A stretch of 64,000 nt of DNA. Origin: Sipunculus nudus (Eukaryota > Annelida > Sipuncula > Golfingiida > Sipunculidae). The stretch is taken from assembly GCA_026874595.1 (NCBI GenBank), contig CM049322.1, positions 4,821,900 to 4,885,899 on the forward strand, given 5' to 3'. Positions within the stretch are counted from its first letter, which is position 1, and the number at the start of each line of letters is the position of its first letter. The translations under genes were made by a program, and so were the position numbers. The notes under the pieces were generated by a model. It did not search any database and had not been told where the DNA came from. It saw nothing but the letters and a program-made list of their open reading frames with translations. Below, in pieces: positions 46,411 to 58,144 of this stretch.

Positions 46411-47089
46411 TAGTCTCTGATATATGAGTGATGTAGTGTGTGATAAAGCCGTGATGTGGTGAGTGATGTTGAAGTCGGTTCGCTTGGGGTTCGACATGGA
46501 AGGAAAGCTGATCTTTGTGACATTTAATGCGCCCAAGACTACAGTCTCCGAGTTTTCAAAATCTGCTAAAAATGTTATTGGAACGAACGGTTTTAAATAT
46601 TTATAGTTTACTATAAAAATAAATAAAAATTCCTTATTATGTGATATTAGAAGCCAAGTTTTTACATAAATGCAAATACAACACGTCAGTTGAAGAATAA
46701 GCCTGGTTCAGATGATACATTCAAAGTTGATGATTCAGATGAGTTAACTAATATAATTTTAAGTATCATTAAAGAATCTGTCACAAAAAGTTTAGTGTGG
46801 TAAATAATTTTAGTTATTCAAGCATGCTATGGATTAAGAATTGAAGGGTTTATAAAAAAAAGCAGAGACATTCTAAATATAAATACATGTATTTTAAAAT
46901 TTTAAGAAAATTCACTGTTTATTTTAAAAGATTTAAATATATAAATTGAAAATTGCATATGCTTCTGATGATTCCATTAGACCAAAGTTATGAACAAACG
47001 AACGTTATGCTGGTTTTGATATAATGATATATATACATATTTTTAAATTTATTTATAAATTAAAAATCTAAAAATGAATTTCTGGACGA

Positions 47090-47830
47090 CCATAAACGTG
47101 ATGCTTACAATGTGACAAAGATCCGAACTAGACGACCATAGGTCGAACGCTTGCCGAAAATTGAAATGATAGCAAGACAGACAAAGAGACAGATAGAAGA
47201 TACTCTCGGTTTTCTATCAATGGAATGATTTTCAGGACCATTGCTGAGAAGTTGTGCCCCATAGAATGACATATCAGGCAAAAGAACAAGCAGGCAGACA
47301 AAGCTAACAACAAATGACGAACAGACAGACATACTGACGATGTGAGACAAGATTGACACCAGATGACTTTACCTGGTTATGGAGAAGATCAGGAGGAAGA
47401 AAATAAATTATAATTTATGTAATTGCGGTTTGTAGTTTTGGAGATATTGCAAATAATATTTTTTTTAGGGATGCTCGACTGCAGCGCCTCTAGCGGACAT
47501 ATCCTGAAGACGACAAGTGAGTTTCGTGATATTAGTGAATGACATAAGATGTCCCAGTTTTAAAAGGATTCCTATTGAATGCCAAATGAGAGATGCAAGA
47601 ACCAGCAAGCAGGTGAATTTGAGGAAAACTGACAAACAGACAGACATACTGACAAGGTGACACAAGAATGAGACCAGATGACTTACTCAGGTTATAAGGA
47701 AGAAGCAGAGGAAGAAAATAAGCCATAGTTTCTATAATTGAGGTTTATAGTCATGGAGGTATGGCTAAAAAATGGTATGTTGAGGTGGTGTGCATCCAGC
47801 GCCCCTAGCAGTCATCTGAAAAAAATGAAA
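47090..47830. repeat. Two tandem copies of a ~350-bp dispersed repeat
   Basis: Both copies contain aacagacagacatactgac, agaccagatgactt-like words, gaggaagaaaataa and a tail near 'gttttggagatat'. A third partial copy with cagacagacaaacagac lies at 48300-48350. The minus-strand ORFs here derive from the repeat. Confidence 0.6.
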
Positions 47831-49292
47831 AAAAAATGTTGAGATACTTCTCTAGGATTTAAGATATGTCAGTTTCAAAAAGATTCGTGCAACACTGTGG
47901 CCTCCAGGGCAAGATGATAAAATCTCCAAATATCCTGGTCGACGAGATATTATGCAAGATATTGCGAGACTTGTAATGCAACCTTTTAGTACTAAATAAA
48001 TGCTATCTAATGCAAAAAAAAACTAGACCTCTGTAGCTTTAAAACTGACAAAGTTAGAAAAGTAAGACCCCTTTTCCCCGAAAATGCGTTACCATGGTTA
48101 CCGAAAATTGAGTCAGCTACACACCTGAAGACAGGCCTTGAAATGACGTTTAAAATGAGCTACTGTTGAAGTAGATACGACTATTAGTAACACAGATATG
48201 AAGAAAAAAAGACTTATACTGACCAGAAACAATAGGCTTCGGTCATTTTATATTTCTCATCAACTATGTAAGTTTGAATGCGATTGCTGCAAAATTGCGA
48301 TCTGTAGAGAGGGCACAGCAAACAAACAGACAGACAAACAGACATCCGCGACTGACCAACCACCCTGCCGAAATCGGAGATTTCCAGCAAGCAAAAAAAA
48401 AAGCTAACTTTTGTGCCATTCCACAAAGAGCATCACAAGCAGTTCATCACTTCTAAACCATTAACTATATTATGCCTAATGCTGTACTGACCTTAATGAT
48501 CATAGCCATTGATCATTGAGAACGCTAAATTTCAACACGTTACTGTTCAGAGGGTAAAAAAAGCGAAATCAAAATTTATATTCATGTAGAACCACCCTCA
48601 TATGGCTATATTCTCACCAAGTATCGCATCTCAACATTGGTGGCACAAACATATGAACATTAGTTTTACTGATTCTCAAAGCATCAGGCTAATCATGAAC
48701 CCAAAATAACATCTATGGATCATCATGAAGGATCTAAAGGGGTGTAAAACAACGAGCTATTAACAGTCTGTACACAACATTAATCATCATAAATCATCAT
48801 TATTCATTGAGCGAGATAACTAAATATAAACATGTTTTAATGAAATACCAGCGGTGTTAGTGTATTTATTCAGTGCAAGAGAAATAAAACATGTTACTAC
48901 GATTTGAGTTACATGCAAGGAAATGCTGCATTTGGATATTTTTCTTAAATTATGCAACTGCTTTCCTAGCCATTTCTATGCAGTTATCATCTTAATTATA
49001 TTTACCTGGGAATAGGTACCTAGCACCTAAGTTTATTAAATAATGCAACACTTTTATATCTTATTAAAAATATGAATATATATATAACATCTGTAATATA
49101 TTACCGTAATGACAGCCACAATATTAAAATTGTGTGTATATATTTAGACAACACAAGTTGTTATAATATTAGTTAAGGCGTAGGCTGTGCACGATTTAAG
49201 ATGAGAAATTCTAGGCGACCTAGAATTTTTAGGTACTTTGATCCTTCGCCGACGACACTGTCGGCTGCCTAGACATTCTTATATGTTTTCAG

Positions 49293-50830
49293 GTTGCTCC
49301 GGGCCAGCGCGGCCTTTGTACGTATTTATCTGGAGAGCCAGGTGTCGGGAAGTCTACCATCTCACGTAGAATCTGTGTGGACTGGTGTAACATCATCCTG
49401 GACAAAAAAACAGACGTGACCACAGGACAGAGGAGGGTACTTGGTTCATTCAAATAAGTGATTCCTATTATCCTTAGAGATATCAAAATCTATCAGACCT
49501 TAGCAGGCGTAATAAAGGAACAGCTGAAGCTTGTAACGACTGATGCTGAGAAGTTATGTGAACTTATCAAAGATAACCAGATGTCAACTTTGTCGGTGTT
49601 AGACGGCTACGACGAATACAGAGAGACAACATCTGATGACATCACACACCTCGCTCACAGAGAACATTTCCCCTACACTCAGTTATTCATAACATCTAGA
49701 CATTCATCAGACTTACATTTTACTGAACAAACTGATGTTCCTGACACTGAGGTATCGCTCCGGGGATTCTCACCACAGGGCGTCAATGAATATGTAGAGA
49801 AATCATTTCAAGACTCGGAGTTGTGTGGGGAAGGAGAGAGACTTCTGCAGGAAATAAAACAATCCCATGATCTAAAACATCTTAGCCGATATCCGGCCAT
49901 ATTGTTGTTGATGTGTTGTTTATGGAAGGAGAACAAACAATTAGCAAACACACTTGGAGGATTTTATGAGGATTTTATAAAATATTCATGTTGCAGATTT
50001 GAAAAGAACCATCTCAAAAGAGAAATGTGGAATGTGTTAGAAACTATTTTGGATGTGTACCATGACTGTTTGATGGAGATAGGTGAGACAGCAACAGGTG
50101 GAATGATGGGAGACAGGCTTGAACTGACATTCAAATATAAACAGGTACGAGACGCTGTCAGTAAGAAGGCCTGGAAGTTAGGTTTTCTGAGAGAAGAAAT
50201 ATCCCCTAGGGGCCAAAGACTTGTTTCTTTTGTACATAAAACTGTACAAGAGTGGTTTGTTGCCTTTTATATTGTTCATTGCAATAAATCAAAACAATAT
50301 GAACTTTTACTTCATTTCTGTGGCTCGCCCAAGGCATTCAGGGAATCAGGAATGCTTATCACATTTGTTTCTGGTCTTGCGGGAGAGGACCTTATGAAAC
50401 AAATAGAAAATATAATAAGTGGTGATCAGGACAACATGGTAGAGATGTACACTTCACTGCAGATGAAATATTTATCAGAAAACAAAGAAGTTGACCTGGT
50501 CCTGCCTGAGGTGATGACTTTAGAAATCATAGACAAATATCCTGCCCATGTTTATGTTCACTACTTTCCATGAAGGGGGGGAAACTGAACAAGCTTACAT
50601 TGATGTCACCTGATGAGAGACATTTCCGTCTACTAAAACATTTAAATGCTCCGTCATTAACTTGGCTCTGTTTGTGGTGCGGGTCTTCTGGTTCGCCTTG
50701 TTCTGTTGATGAGAGTTACATGACACAGGAACTTGACCTGACACTCACAAACTTCCCGATACAAACACTCAAAGTTTGGTGGTTTAACCGGGAGACAAGA
50801 TCTGGTCAAGGACTTTTATACGATGGCAAA

Positions 50831-50865
<35 letters not shown>

Positions 50866-51268
50866 CACTTCTCGTGACATGCTGGCTGTAATAAGAGCAG
50901 TCAGACACATAAGTACTCTGGAGGAGTTAGAGTTTTGGATGACCCCTCTGTCCAGCGTGGCTGTCCACTCTCTAATAGAGTGTCTTTCTGAAACATATCT
51001 TATTACACTTACATTTAGGTATTGTTGCCTCACATCACAGAAGTTCAGGTTAGTCCTGGACAAACTACCAGACCTTCATAAACTCATCAACCTCGGGGTA
51101 CAACATAACCTCCTGGATGACAATACGGAGGAGTTGATAAACAAAACAGAAAAAATAACTGGTCTCAGGACATTAGAGTTGTCAAATAACGATATATCTG
51201 GCAGTGTGAGGGAGAAAATAAAGCAGACGCTGGCAATAAAATGTCCCAATCTTCAGCTGACGATATAA
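49293..51268 (+). pseudogene. NACHT-LRR exon (gene 2), nonsense plus frameshift
   Basis: The acceptor atatgttttcag precedes 49293. The exon keeps Walker A GEPGVGKST, a Walker B with LDGYDEYRE, LFITSRHSS, LRGFSPQGVNEYV, LSRYPAILLLMCCLW and FVHKTVQEWFVAFY. TAA at 49455-49457 replaces the tyrosine codon of KFKYVIP in gene 1. Near 50567 one base is missing relative to gene 1, giving TGA at 50571-50573; the frame resumes at 50570 and is open to TAA at 51266-51268. The (GAT)n aspartate run is 12 codons, against 8 in gene 1. Apart from these lesions the exon is well conserved. Confidence 0.9.
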
Positions 51269-52652
51269 ACAACCTCGGACCACCATAAACCATTATTCAA
51301 GTAACCCCAATAATTCTGATGCTTACGTTCCTGTTGTCTGTACACCAGCAACTGGCACTTGATGACCTTTACCGGCCTTTCGGCGAAACCTACAGCGCAG
51401 GGTGAAGGCCTTTTATGCATATCACTAAATTCTTTTAACCCGATTTTGATTTACAAGCGTGCTGTGTGAATTCATTTGTGGCAAGGAAGTTTTATATTGG
51501 TTTAAATTGACAGTCCTGCTGAATTGACAATGCTTCTCTGTGTAGGACTCTGAATCAGGCCTCAGATAATGATCAATGATAAAAATTAACTGGGTTGACG
51601 ACAATGTCTGCCTCGATCGGGTAAAATGAAGCCAGGTGACCACCCTAGACGGACATTTGGAACATCCAAAACACTGATTTGCACCTTTGTATGTTTTTTT
51701 TTTTGTTTTGTCAGTGTGTTTGTGTGTGTTATTTTTGCCATGTTGTTATTATATTATATTTTATGTGGGAGACGGCGGGATAGGGTAGAACTGTTCTTTA
51801 ACCTAAATTGTATGTGAATATAGTTTGTATCAGGCTAGAGTATAAAGTATAGGAGTTAAAGGGTTTAAATGAACACCAGGTTCACCATTTTCCTAAATTG
51901 CAAATCATTAAAGGTTTTTCATATATGGGTTAAATAAGAGTTCATAGATTTTTGTCTCAAATTTATTAGAATGTCAACATCCGTACAATTAATAAATTGA
52001 CTGAAACATAAAATGGTAAAATAAAGAAATCACTGTATTTATTAGCCATGTGTTACACAATTTTGGATTATAAGAACAGAATATTGTATTGTATGTACAT
52101 ATTTTATATCTTCAGGTAAATATGTAAAGCATATCATGTAGATATGTATTTGTTATGATATTGTGTAACTAGGGTATAATAACGCATATATTCTTATCAG
52201 GAAATCAATCTGTAATACAGATTTTGTTAACAGGGGCATCTGTATCACCTTTTCGGCTGATTATGTTTTCAGATTACATCAGTCTTATTTCAGAGCTTTA
52301 TCACATAATATCAGCACTATGTAACGGGCAAGAAACTGCCAGCAGATATGTAATTATTATTCGCAGGTACCTGCCGTCCAGTTTTATAGATCCCTAATAG
52401 GTATTGTTTCGATAGAAATTTCACGAAAGTGTTTAATATTCCCCAAATTGTGGAATATATTGGTAAAATTCGAACTGAGGACACATCTTGTATCATTCCA
52501 GACCTCCAAGGCCATAAACGGAGATTTCTGAAGCGTTACCTAGGAGGGATTGCGTGGAACTATTTAATGCCTTGGTCATGAATATGAAATGGAAAGGATA
52601 TCTGTCCTGTCTTTTCTTTCTATACAGTTCCCGCTGCTAATATTTTACAGAA

Positions 52653-52696
<44 letters not shown>
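51269..52696. other. 3' flank of gene 2 and intergenic
   Basis: The first ~150 bp is weakly related to the 3' flank of gene 1. (TA)n lies at about 52657-52696. No gene is recognised. Confidence 0.5.
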
Positions 52697-52698
<2 letters not shown>

Positions 52699-53882
52699 CG
52701 AAAGTTAAGATAAACAGTGACGCCTTTTAGATAGACGTGGGAACGTGTGCAAAGATTATATATGATGGAACGACAAAGTATAGAATCCATAATGCCAGAA
52801 TGTGTATTTACAAGCTGATTGGATATTAAGTAATATTATATCCATGATGCAATGGGTGGGCGGGGTACAGTGAGCACGCATCGCTTCACTCGGGAATTCC
52901 GCGAAACCGAATGAAGGTCGACGTCATCCATATTATGACGTCACGTCGAAGGGTCGCCCCGTCCAAAGTGCGGCCCTCCTTGGTACAGCCCGCCATTTCC
53001 AATGGTAATCCCTAACCGAGTCCCCTGTCGAACGACAAAATCGGTCCGAATTATAGGACCAAATATCCAATCAGCTTGTAAATACACTGTTTCTGGCCTT
53101 ATGGACAATTTACATTGTCGTTCCATCATATATAATCTCTGTCCACGTTCCCACTTTTTTACCACCTGACGAAGAAGTCTTTGTACTTAGAAAGCTCGTG
53201 TGTTAATAAACTATAGTCCGTTCCAGTACCCCTGTCCACCTGATTTTTCGCGATTATTTATTTGTGAACCAAAGAACGCCAAAACTGTTTGACCTTGGGG
53301 AAGAAAGAGGAAAAACCGTAATTAACAATTATGGAAATAATAGCCTACCTTATGTAATTTTCCTGTAAACAATTTAAAACCATTTTATGAGTAACTAGTC
53401 TATTCTTTAGCGACATCTTGCCACTAATCTGTTGAATGGGCATATCAGGGGATAGTGATGACGTCATAATAGACGTGACGTACTAAAGAGGCACCAACAT
53501 TCACGGAACCAATAATCAAGAGCTGCCGACCACTGTTTACAGCGAGACTTGTATTCTCCGCGTGCACGCGCTTCACTGTTACGTCACATTACTTTATATC
53601 CATATCCAAGGAGGATGAACAATGGCCGCATATTAGGGACGCCATGAACCACGGATATATTTGAGACATGTCAACCAGGCCGTAAAGTAAATAATATTTA
53701 TATCATGAGTAGGTAAGGTACCAAAAATTACGCTTTTGCCTCTTTATGCCAATGGTGCAAATTTTGTTTGCAAATTTTGTCTTATGTACAGATAATCGCG
53801 AAAAATCAGGTGGACAGGGGTACAGGAACGGACTATAGTTAGTCTATCTAAAAGGCGTCACTTTTTATCTTAACTTTTGCTT
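52697..53882. mobile_element. Composite inverted-repeat element
   Basis: The outer arm agcgaaagttaagataaaca to gccttttagatag (52697-52734) is mirrored at ctatctaaaaggcgtc to taacttttgctt (53844-53882). A second arm, 52735-52830, is mirrored at 53061-53152 (ccaatcagcttgtaaataca and gttccatcatatataat). A third TIR element at 53211-53838 lies inside. Confidence 0.7.
53211..53838. mobile_element. 628-bp TIR element with ~48-bp inverted ends
   Basis: The left end ctatagtccgttccagtacc continues to cctgatttttcgcgattat and is inverted almost perfectly at 53791-53838 (ataatcgcgaaaaatcagg to ggaacggactatag). No transposase. It sits inside the composite element 52697-53882. Confidence 0.8.
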
Positions 53883-53909
53883 CAACTACAGTCTAACACG
53901 GCTATACCA

Positions 53910-53964
<55 letters not shown>

Positions 53965-56900
53965 TGGCTGCTCAGTGACAATTATACATATAACATATTA
54001 CCCGATCTTTTGCTGTGACAAGTCCCGTGACTTTTGTCTAATTTTTTACAGGCTTTCCAGCACCGAGTTGAAATGGACCCAGATTTCAATGACCCGGTAT
54101 CACAGACCCTTGATTATGCAATACCGTATTAATATTTGTGCCAGCTCTGGTTAGCTCAAACCATTATGGCAGGTGGTATTGAACACTCATTATTATCACA
54201 TATATTATCACATGCATTTAGCATAATCGCAACCAAATTTGACAGTGTTGCTCTATTTTATATATATATATCAATTAAAGATAGAGTATTCAAATGCTGT
54301 TTGAGACTTGATTAGAGGAGTTTTTTTTATTTTATTTCTTTTTTAAATGTGAGGGTTTCAGAAACGCGATATTTGTGAAAGGTAAGGTATTGTGAAAGTA
54401 TCATATGGTAAACGGCTATTTATACTGTGGCTTCCCTTATCCAAATGACAAAATAATCATGTTGTATAGGACAGCATATATTTAATGTTAGCCCTTTAAT
54501 CTACGAAAATAACATAAAAGCGATATATAAGTTTTTAGAAAAAAGTAGTAAAACACTAAAAAGAAAATAACACGAACATTTAACCAAGTACAGCTTTTTG
54601 GCTTCACGGCATCCAATCCAAAATTGTACAGACAGGAGAAATCCATTGAGATAAATCGAATTAAGTATTTATCCATTAGAAAAACCTTAACCCCAGGGTT
54701 ATCTAGGGACATTGAATAGATTTATTTTATCAGTGTCCTTGGGCAAACAATATTGTGAAGTGTTGAACCCTGGTTGCACATAACTTCATTACTGCCCGAG
54801 CTTGACTTTTCCAGCAAAGTTTGACAGATGGGGCTGCAACTGCTCCTGGAAAATCCTTGTATCTAGGTTTGATGAAACATTTATTGACATGTTAATATAG
54901 CTCTATCACTGATATAATCAGCTATGTTGGCCTCATGGCATGCCTGAGCCATAAGCGTCCCCCCCCCCCGGACACCAAAGGAGATTAATCATGTGAACAT
55001 GTCAAGGAAATTATTAGGAGCAAAACCCACCATACAAATCTTCTATTTGGACATCATATTTTGCTCATGGGGCCACCCTTCCCACAAAATTTGTTTCTCA
55101 TCGAACCTAACCTCTTTTATTTGGGAACTGTTGAACTGCTTACCTTTATCGAAAAACTTTAAAATCAAATATTTTAACTTTACAAGAAAAACAACTATAT
55201 ACATTTCACATTGCCAAGCTTACAAAGTATAACTTATTCCGTAATGTTTTCACCACAAGAACACTCATATTTTTGTAATTTGCTTTGAAGGAATTCTGAT
55301 CTGACATATTTAAACCTTTAACATTGTTCTCTTCTTTACCCTAATACCTGCTCGGTTGTTGTATTCAAGAGCCACTGTGCATTGTGGAGGACAGATTCAA
55401 TCATTACATTCACTGTTTCAAAGGCAGATATTTAACCGGCCCTAGTCCAATAGGAACCTCATATTAGAACCATATGAATCATCCTTAGACGACAGTCAAG
55501 TCTGGCTGTGCATAGTTTTCATATTTAAACGTATGGAAACCAGAAATTCAGAATATACCAGGTCTCACTGCAGGGGATAGGAGCAAATGTATTTAATCAT
55601 ATCCAGCTTTGAAGGGTGGGAGATGCACAACACATTGGTTTGTTCTTTGATACCAAATATATTGTTCCTAACCAGGAGGTATTTTTTTGTAACGTGAAAA
55701 GCCTAACCTTGATAAACGTGAAATTCATTTTGGTAAAATGCGGTGAAACCTGGGATGCTGTGACAATTCAAATGTGCAGGATGTTGGTTTCAATTCATTT
55801 GTTTATTCGTAGACCATATGTATGTCAAGCATCAAGACTTTTTAACGATTTTTCTGATAATTCGTGACATGATGTGATTAAAAAAACACAAGAATGTTGA
55901 GCAGAAATTGTATTTACAGGTTCAACTTGTATACTGAAATGTGTAAAGTTGGTGATGTGGTGAATTAACACGTGTATAGTGTTTTCACCAGCCCATAACA
56001 TATATGAATAACCTATTTTCATGTCAATAGTCCTTCATATCCAACGGCAGAGTAGCTATCATTATATAATGTTGTACTATTTGCAATTTCTTGAACGAAT
56101 GGTTTGCGAAGAGATAGGGAACCTCTTCATGTTCTTATCCCGATTGTTCACCAGAATAAATAGATATAAAGTGTCATAATCAAAACCTGTCTGCTGTGCT
56201 TAGTGAAGTGTCTATTACAATATAATATGGGCCATAGGGGAACAAGATAGTGTAATGTGCCAATAGCTGCCAATAGGAATTATGTAAATTACAATAGATG
56301 AAAAACATTTGAGCTCATTGCTCATATTTATATTGCAATATTTCTATCACAACAAAATTTATTCTTTTAGTAAAAAAAAGCAAGCAGTAACATGTACAAA
56401 TCCGGGTCTATCTTGGTCTCTGGTCTAGCTTCTGACGTCATGGCAAGCCTTGCGTCATCCTCTAATGGCTCAATCCATTATCGCACAATACCCATATACA
56501 AAGACACAACTGTTCTGTAAATCCTATTGGTATGTAGCCTGAAGCAAAAATGTAATGTTTTCTCCTCTTTACCTAGTGTCAGTGTATTTGGGGTGGCAAT
56601 ATTAACTATAATATTATTCAATGGTGCCAACTTTTTTGGGTTAATCTATTCACTAGGTGCTTAAATGTACTTCAGTGACACGCGTTCCGTCTGACTGTCG
56701 TAGCAGGGTGTCTACACATGCTTCAGCCAGGACTGAACTGGAACATACGTTCTTAAGCTGGTGCATCATGCCCAGGATTTATGGTGAGTCATTCCCTTTG
56801 TCATTGCTTTGGTGTCAGGGACTAACCTTTCCTTCAGATGCTTCACCCGACCGGACACCCGACCTGTTACTTTTTCAGCTGTGACGCTGTAAATCATTTC

Positions 56901-57521
56901 ACTGCCCTTCTCAATCAGTTAAGTACCTGGAATGAAATGTTTTATGTATTAACACTTTTATTGCCTATTTCTGTTAGAAGTATCTTAAGTTTATCCAGAA
57001 ACTCAGCAGGTGAGTAGTGGTTCATTTATTTATTGATCTTGCACCAAGGAACAGTTTGTAATTCATCAGTGCACAGGAAAATTCGAAAGCGGGAAATGTG
57101 TAAAAAAAAATCTACGACTCATGTCGTGTGCCGTGAAAAAAACGTTCACGACCTGTTTAAGTATGAGGTTGATTCCCTGTTGGAGTATTAGTTAGAAGAA
57201 AACGAAAGTGAGGACCGTAAAAACATATATTCATTTTTTATATTATGGAGTATTTTAGTCTCTTTACTGCAAAAAGCCGACGGTGAGATCGAGGTGTGAC
57301 AGATTGCACATGGGGTGTCAGCTCGAGAAAATAAGTTGTGTGGTCGTTCAGGTATAGAGACCGCCAGGACAACCTATTTCGCAATCAACAACAAAGGCCG
57401 CGTGCCATATGATTGACACACCCTTCGGCAGGATAATCATAACGCTGCTGCAAATTATTCTTTTGGCTTATTTCAGGGTATTTCAAGTATATTATATATC
57501 TATATATAACAATATACATAT
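53883..57521. other. Intergenic, no gene recognised
   Basis: (TA)n lies at about 53911-53963. The fragment 54350-54420 (cgatatttgtgaaagg, tgtgaaagtatc) resembles 27495-27560, so both belong to a dispersed repeat. The ORFs up to 83 codons show no recognisable motifs. Confidence 0.5.
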
Positions 57522-57782
57522 TTAAGTGCATGTAAATTGTAAAATTCTGAAAACAAACTCTGACGATCTTTTGCGTGAACATATAACGCATGCTTCCTTA
57601 ACAGTGTGCTGAATAATTTCAGGGAAGGACTGTGTAATTTCTTGTATTCCAGCTTGACTAAGATTATAATGCGACTTAAGCTTTAGCAAAAAAAGTCCAA
57701 GTTTAGATGTTGCTTTCATAAGATGATCTGGATCCTCATTTACCTCCTCAGGCTCAGCTTCAATATTTGCAGATTCCCCATC

Positions 57783-57974
57783 TTAAGGTAAGATATTGTC
57801 AGCAGTACCTATTTCATGCTTTCTGACCACATGCTTTCTAAATGCATCATATTTTTTGTAAGTAACACCACAATGAACACAAGAAACCCTGAAGTATGGT
57901 TGAGTTTTATGTCTGGATATTATATGCTCTGCCAGCTGTCTATCTGATAATGCTCGATATGGGCACAATGTGTA
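57783..57974 (-). CDS. SAM-C2H2 gene exon 3, zinc-finger part
   Basis: The intron before it would be only 51 bp (57975-58025), with acceptor gccttgtttcag. Alternatively translation could start at ATG 57992. The finger CVHCGVTYKKYDAFRKHVV followed by RKH is a proper C2H2. The preceding YTLCPYRALSDRQLAEHIIS has only one cysteine and is degenerate. TAA at 57783-57785 follows NILP. Confidence 0.65.
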   Translation of the reverse strand, partial: YTLCPYRALSDRQLAEHIISRHKTQPYFRVSCVHCGVTYKKYDAFRKHVVRKHEIGTADNILP

Positions 57975-58025
57975 CTGAAACAAGGCATCCATGTTGCTTT
58001 GACATTAACTAAGCAATTAAAGTAC

Positions 58026-58144
58026 CTGCCACCTTTCCTCCTGAATCACTCTGAAAAATGACTTTTGAAGTCCTATTTCTGGAAACATCTCCTGTACTTC
58101 TTCTTGCACGAAGTTCATCAAACTTGCTCCATCAAAGAAATTAT
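58026..58144 (-). CDS. SAM-C2H2 gene exon 2
   Basis: The minus-strand acceptor tttcttttcag and donor tggcag|gtactt bound a 119-bp exon, phase 1 in and 0 out. It encodes DNFFDGASLMNFVQEEVQEM, then FPEIGLQKSFFRVIQEE, the D-G-x-x-L-x-x-L and G-x-x-x-x-F core of SAM. Confidence 0.8.

Larger units (their letters stand above)
44258..49292. other. Large NACHT intron (gene 2)
   Basis: About 5.0 kb, against 6.2 kb in gene 1. It contains degenerate minisatellites and a dispersed repeat annotated separately. The remainder (46400-47090 and 48450-49290) is AT-rich without recognised features. Confidence 0.6.
40040..51268 (+). pseudogene. CARD-NACHT-LRR paralogue (gene 2), two lesions
   Basis: Gene-level model. 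The exons are 40040-40346 (tentative), 41582-41724, 43158-43296, 44037-44257 and 49293-51268. Phases join as 1-0-1-0. Domain order is acidic repeat, CARD, pre-NACHT linker, NACHT, LRR-like tail: a cytosolic NLR-type sensor or adaptor in which CARD would recruit other CARD proteins (family knowledge). The linker and NACHT exons are clear paralogues of those in gene 1, with identical boundaries and phases. TAA at 49455-49457 and a one-base deletion near 50567 break the NACHT-LRR exon. It may be a recent pseudogene, a null haplotype, or a sequence with assembly errors, since the rest of the frame is well conserved. Confidence 0.7.

Noticed and set aside
44924-46413. Long ORFs with repeated TSSLS or YTITV
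   Set aside because: They translate the degenerate intronic minisatellites of gene 2.
47105-47726. Minus-strand cysteine-rich ORFs (VCLSVCL-like)
   Set aside because: They are translations of the gacagacagac-type dispersed repeat, which recurs in tandem.
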